A DNA stretch of 64,000 nucleotides from contig NZ_BBRH01000006.1 in NCBI RefSeq assembly GCF_002090055.1, positions 1-64,000 on the forward strand, in the 5' to 3' direction. Of the stretch, positions 62,701 to 64,000 are shown one piece after another. The notes under the pieces are model-generated. The model searched no databases. It was not told the origin of the DNA and worked only from the letters and a program-made list of their open reading frames with translations. Every line of letters begins with the position of its first letter. The first letter of the stretch is position 1. The translations under genes were made by a program, and so were the position numbers. This stretch comes from Demequina sp. NBRC 110051. GTDB lineage: Bacteria; Actinomycetota; Actinomycetes; Actinomycetales; Demequinaceae.

Positions 62701-64000
62701 ACCGACATTGACCGGTCGTTCGAGCGCGGTGAGATGCCGATGGATGGCGTGCGCTCGTATGACTACTCGGCGCGGTTCGAGCGGACCGTCGATATTGCCG
62801 AGGCAGGACCTTACGTCTTTTCGATCGTGCACGACGACGGCGCTCGGATCTTGGTCGATGGCGAGGCGGTCTATGACCAGTTCACCGTGTCGAGCGGTGA
62901 TCGCGGAGCCCAGGCGGTAGTCGATCTCGACGCGGGCGAGCACGTCGTCGAAGTTGAATACTCGCAGAAGTGGGCGAGTGCGAAGCTCGTGGTCGGGTGG
63001 GAGCCCGCTCCTCGCGGTACGTGCACGTCTGCCGAGTGGTCAGTGACGTATTTCGCGGGAATCTCTCTCGAGGGTGAGCCAGTAGCGTCCGAGTGCGCCA
63101 CCGAGATCGACCGAAGCCTCGCAAAGGGACAGTCCCCGATTCCGGGAGTCGCCGCGTACAACTACTCAGCACGTTTCGAGCGCGAGTTGATCGTGGATGA
63201 CGCTGGGACCTACGTCTTTTCTCTGATGCACGACGACGGCGCCCGACTCCTCGTCGATGGTGAAGTGGTGTTCGACGCTTTCGTGAAGTCCAGCGGAGAT
63301 GTGACAAAGCGCGTTGCCGTTCCGCTCGCGGAGGGCGTCCACACGTTGATGGTGGAGTATTTCCAGGAGTACAACACGGCGAAACTGGTCGTCGACTGGG
63401 ACGTCCTGTCGACGGGTGTGTGCTCGGCAGCGGAGTGGACGGGCTCGTACTTCCTGGGCGCGGAACTGCAGGGCCTGCCGATCGCCTCGGAGTGCTTGGA
63501 CGACCTTGACCGAAGCCTTCCCGCAGGGACTTCTCCCCTCGCTGGCGTCCCTGCGACCTACTATTCGGCACGCTTTGAGCGCGAGCTCGATGCCGAGTTG
63601 GCTGGGACTTACACGTTCTCCGTGCTCCACGACGACGGGGCGCGACTGCTCGTCGACGGGGCCGTGGTTTACGAGTCTGACCAGTGGACCCGTGGTCTCA
63701 GCACGAGCGTGGACGTCGTGTTGGACGCCGGGCTGCACGACATCGTCGTTGAGTATGTGCAGCGCGGCAGCGCAGCAGCCATCGCCGTGGACTGGGAGAG
63801 CCCCGACGGCACAGACACCACGGCTCCGTTTGCGCCCACCGTGATCAACATCGCCAACGCTGCTGACGGACTCACCGTGCAGTGGCTCGCCTCAACCTCG
63901 GACGACGTCGCCGGATACAACGTGTACCGCGGTGTGGCGCCGGGCGTCACGCCTGAGACGGGTGTGCTGCTGACGGCGACTCCGGTGATCGGCACTAGTT
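59767..64000 (+). CDS. Giant secreted multidomain protein with FN3 and PA14 repeats (partial, 3' end outside window)
   Basis: At least 1411 residues, open at the window edge. Signal peptide ends about APAASA-HD (residue 45). Then: an N-terminal concanavalin/LamG-like region (about 54-330), FN3 (336-430), a galactose-binding-like domain (440-618; GKYDFTTEAGALADGYTRDNG), two FN3 (622-713, 719-813), four tandem PA14 domains (from 818, 953, 1085 and 1218; each with ARFER...HDDGARLLVDG) and the start of another FN3. Such proteins bind or degrade extracellular polysaccharides; a catalytic domain may lie beyond the edge. CRP-type sites suggest carbon control. The start ATG has only weak Shine-Dalgarno (GAGGGG 13 nt upstream). 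Confidence 0.88.
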   Translation, partial: MSKSTPVHAGTHRSMSHHAWWNAAAITALALLVTGVTAPAASAHDFTYDPDVSTWPSSYSPLPLDELVATNDVSLTFDGTEEGLHAGVGALGGDIGFTMVQPSTSEQTTGTGGADPGGLYQGYYLPQFVSLAGGSLVIDATKGIQYITQGPSGTDRFRNTQDNAFGVPLASAGAKVQLTTTVSVPSNATNSAQGGLWFGPDDDNYVKLVVLTSGTSRQVQLAREIGGAMDTSAPTDDQVTSANVPITDATPVTLTLTLDAVTGTASASYAIGAAATVELGEVGLPASFADGSLLPEATSDPATTAFGGVFATRRNMDSLTTPVPFGFADFSVVELDTVPPEAPEGLSVDAEPDSTALTWTPSVDDDVEGYRVYRAAASPVDAVAANLLSGDELVAGTTFTDTRVFVGQEWVYAVHAVDEAGNESLTGILTPTVETPAPDGDLVGKYDFTTEAGALADGYTRDNGAPYSVAAGFGWITADDGTPFNFGPNTRVRSNTNGITDGRLTSIIHMQYGQSTTGPLDPLPTNGVNSEQGVWELDVPNGTYAVVVAAGDTSDGNFDSSHTVVVEGETAIDGFNGAAPLYFEQGVVEVDVTDGKLTVAPTGGVNTKLSFVEIYEVEAAPLVAPADFTATLGADEASVDLTWTAVDGAEGYQVFRSETTPVALDSPLNGEAVTGTTYTDSTVEPGVTYYYTVVAESTTAPTSGAAPEQSVEIPAEAVAPAAPENVTATADADSILVEWDAVADAEGYQVFRGTSSEVSTDVTPLSGESAIIELEFDDTTAVPGTEYFYVVIAVGEDDLTSVPSAAANATVDVNVEPGECLAGEWTVQYFAGTALEGEVIGSECLTEIDRALERGEMPMDGVRSYDYSARFERTVDIAEAGSYVFSLAHDDGARLLVDGEVVYDQFVKSNGDVTRFVPVALDAGEHELVIEYFQQWAQAKLTVGWAVDVATECTADEWTVEYFAGTALEGDAIASECVTDIDRSFERGEMPMDGVRSYDYSARFERTVDIAEAGPYVFSIVHDDGARILVDGEAVYDQFTVSSGDRGAQAVVDLDAGEHVVEVEYSQKWASAKLVVGWEPAPRGTCTSAEWSVTYFAGISLEGEPVASECATEIDRSLAKGQSPIPGVAAYNYSARFERELIVDDAGTYVFSLMHDDGARLLVDGEVVFDAFVKSSGDVTKRVAVPLAEGVHTLMVEYFQEYNTAKLVVDWDVLSTGVCSAAEWTGSYFLGAELQGLPIASECLDDLDRSLPAGTSPLAGVPATYYSARFERELDAELAGTYTFSVLHDDGARLLVDGAVVYESDQWTRGLSTSVDVVLDAGLHDIVVEYVQRGSAAAIAVDWESPDGTDTTAPFAPTVINIANAADGLTVQWLASTSDDVAGYNVYRGVAPGVTPETGVLLTATPVIGTS
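62218..63795 (+). repeat. Four tandem PA14-coding repeats, about 400 bp each
   Basis: Repeats begin near 62218, 62623, 63019 and 63418. Copies 1 and 2 share a stretch of about 62 bp (62325-62386 and 62724-62785) that is identical except for about one base, while copies 3 and 4 are more diverged. Confidence 0.75.

Noticed and set aside
1-64000. CRISPR arrays, tRNA or rRNA genes, insertion sequences, phage genes
   Set aside because: Looked for on both strands by eye; no regularly spaced repeats, CCA-ended cloverleaves, rRNA cores, transposases or integrases were seen. A tRNAscan or Infernal run would be decisive.

Overview
The window is about 70% GC, densely packed, and reads as chromosome of a Gram-positive actinobacterium. 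Inference: Micrococcales, perhaps near Cellulomonadaceae or Demequinaceae. Supporting signs are the ppk1 / MutT1-type Nudix-SixA pair, a compact actinobacterial Tad pilus locus with a DUF4244 pilin, a K+-independent H+-pyrophosphatase, SigE-family ECF sigma factors, a LAL-type LuxR regulator, TopA with a Lys/Ala-rich tail, and many apparently leaderless starts with a TANNNT box 6-7 nt before ATG/GTG. I saw no tRNA, rRNA, CRISPR array, phage or insertion sequence.

Layout. 1-3.2 kb (minus): YCII-like protein, quinone-reductase-like flavoprotein with its MarR regulator (40-bp palindrome at the start codon), AzlCD exporter, DUF1540 protein. 3.7-4.7 kb (plus): msrB and a conserved unknown. 4.79-4.87 kb: a possible folded RNA. 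4.9-8.1 kb (minus): ppk1 and Nudix/SixA. 8.2-12.0 kb: GbsR/MarR-type regulator with an ABC-2 exporter, then a PAP2 phosphatase. 13.0-18.5 kb: complete peptide-type ABC importer. 18.6-20.6 kb (minus): acetyl-CoA synthetase. 22.5-26.4 kb: HAD phosphatase (minus) and Tad pilus genes (plus) with TadB and TadC apparently fused. 26.4-31.8 kb (minus): LAL regulator, DUF4242 protein, ECF sigma factor with a large membrane-anchored partner. 32-37.2 kb: hppA, MFS exporter, M20 peptidase. 37.3-47.5 kb: two paralogous flippases enclosing a methyltransferase, a winged-helix/hydrolase fusion regulator, a BspA-like surface protein and an inositol-phosphatase-like enzyme. 47.7-50.3 kb: topA. 50.5-58.3 kb: two DUF998 membrane proteins (minus) bracketing a plus-strand island with an aberrant sigma-like protein, two tandem membrane proteins, a normal ECF sigma factor and another membrane protein. 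58.4-64 kb: Gfo/Idh/MocA oxidoreductase, then a huge secreted protein with PA14 repeats that runs off the window, behind CRP-type sites.

The main surprises are: (1) a non-palindromic 9-mer, GGCCGATGC, present about 42 times on both strands, in genes and between them, where roughly two are expected; (2) three sigma/anti-sigma-like modules whose membrane proteins share a cysteine-bearing ectodomain style, one driven by a sigma-like protein whose two domains are separated by a long Pro/Ala-rich linker; (3) a winged-helix/hydrolase fusion gene with similar TTCTGAG/TCCTGAG-repeat promoters on both sides, the second leading into the BspA-like gene; (4) three CRP-type palindromes at the start of the PA14 protein gene.
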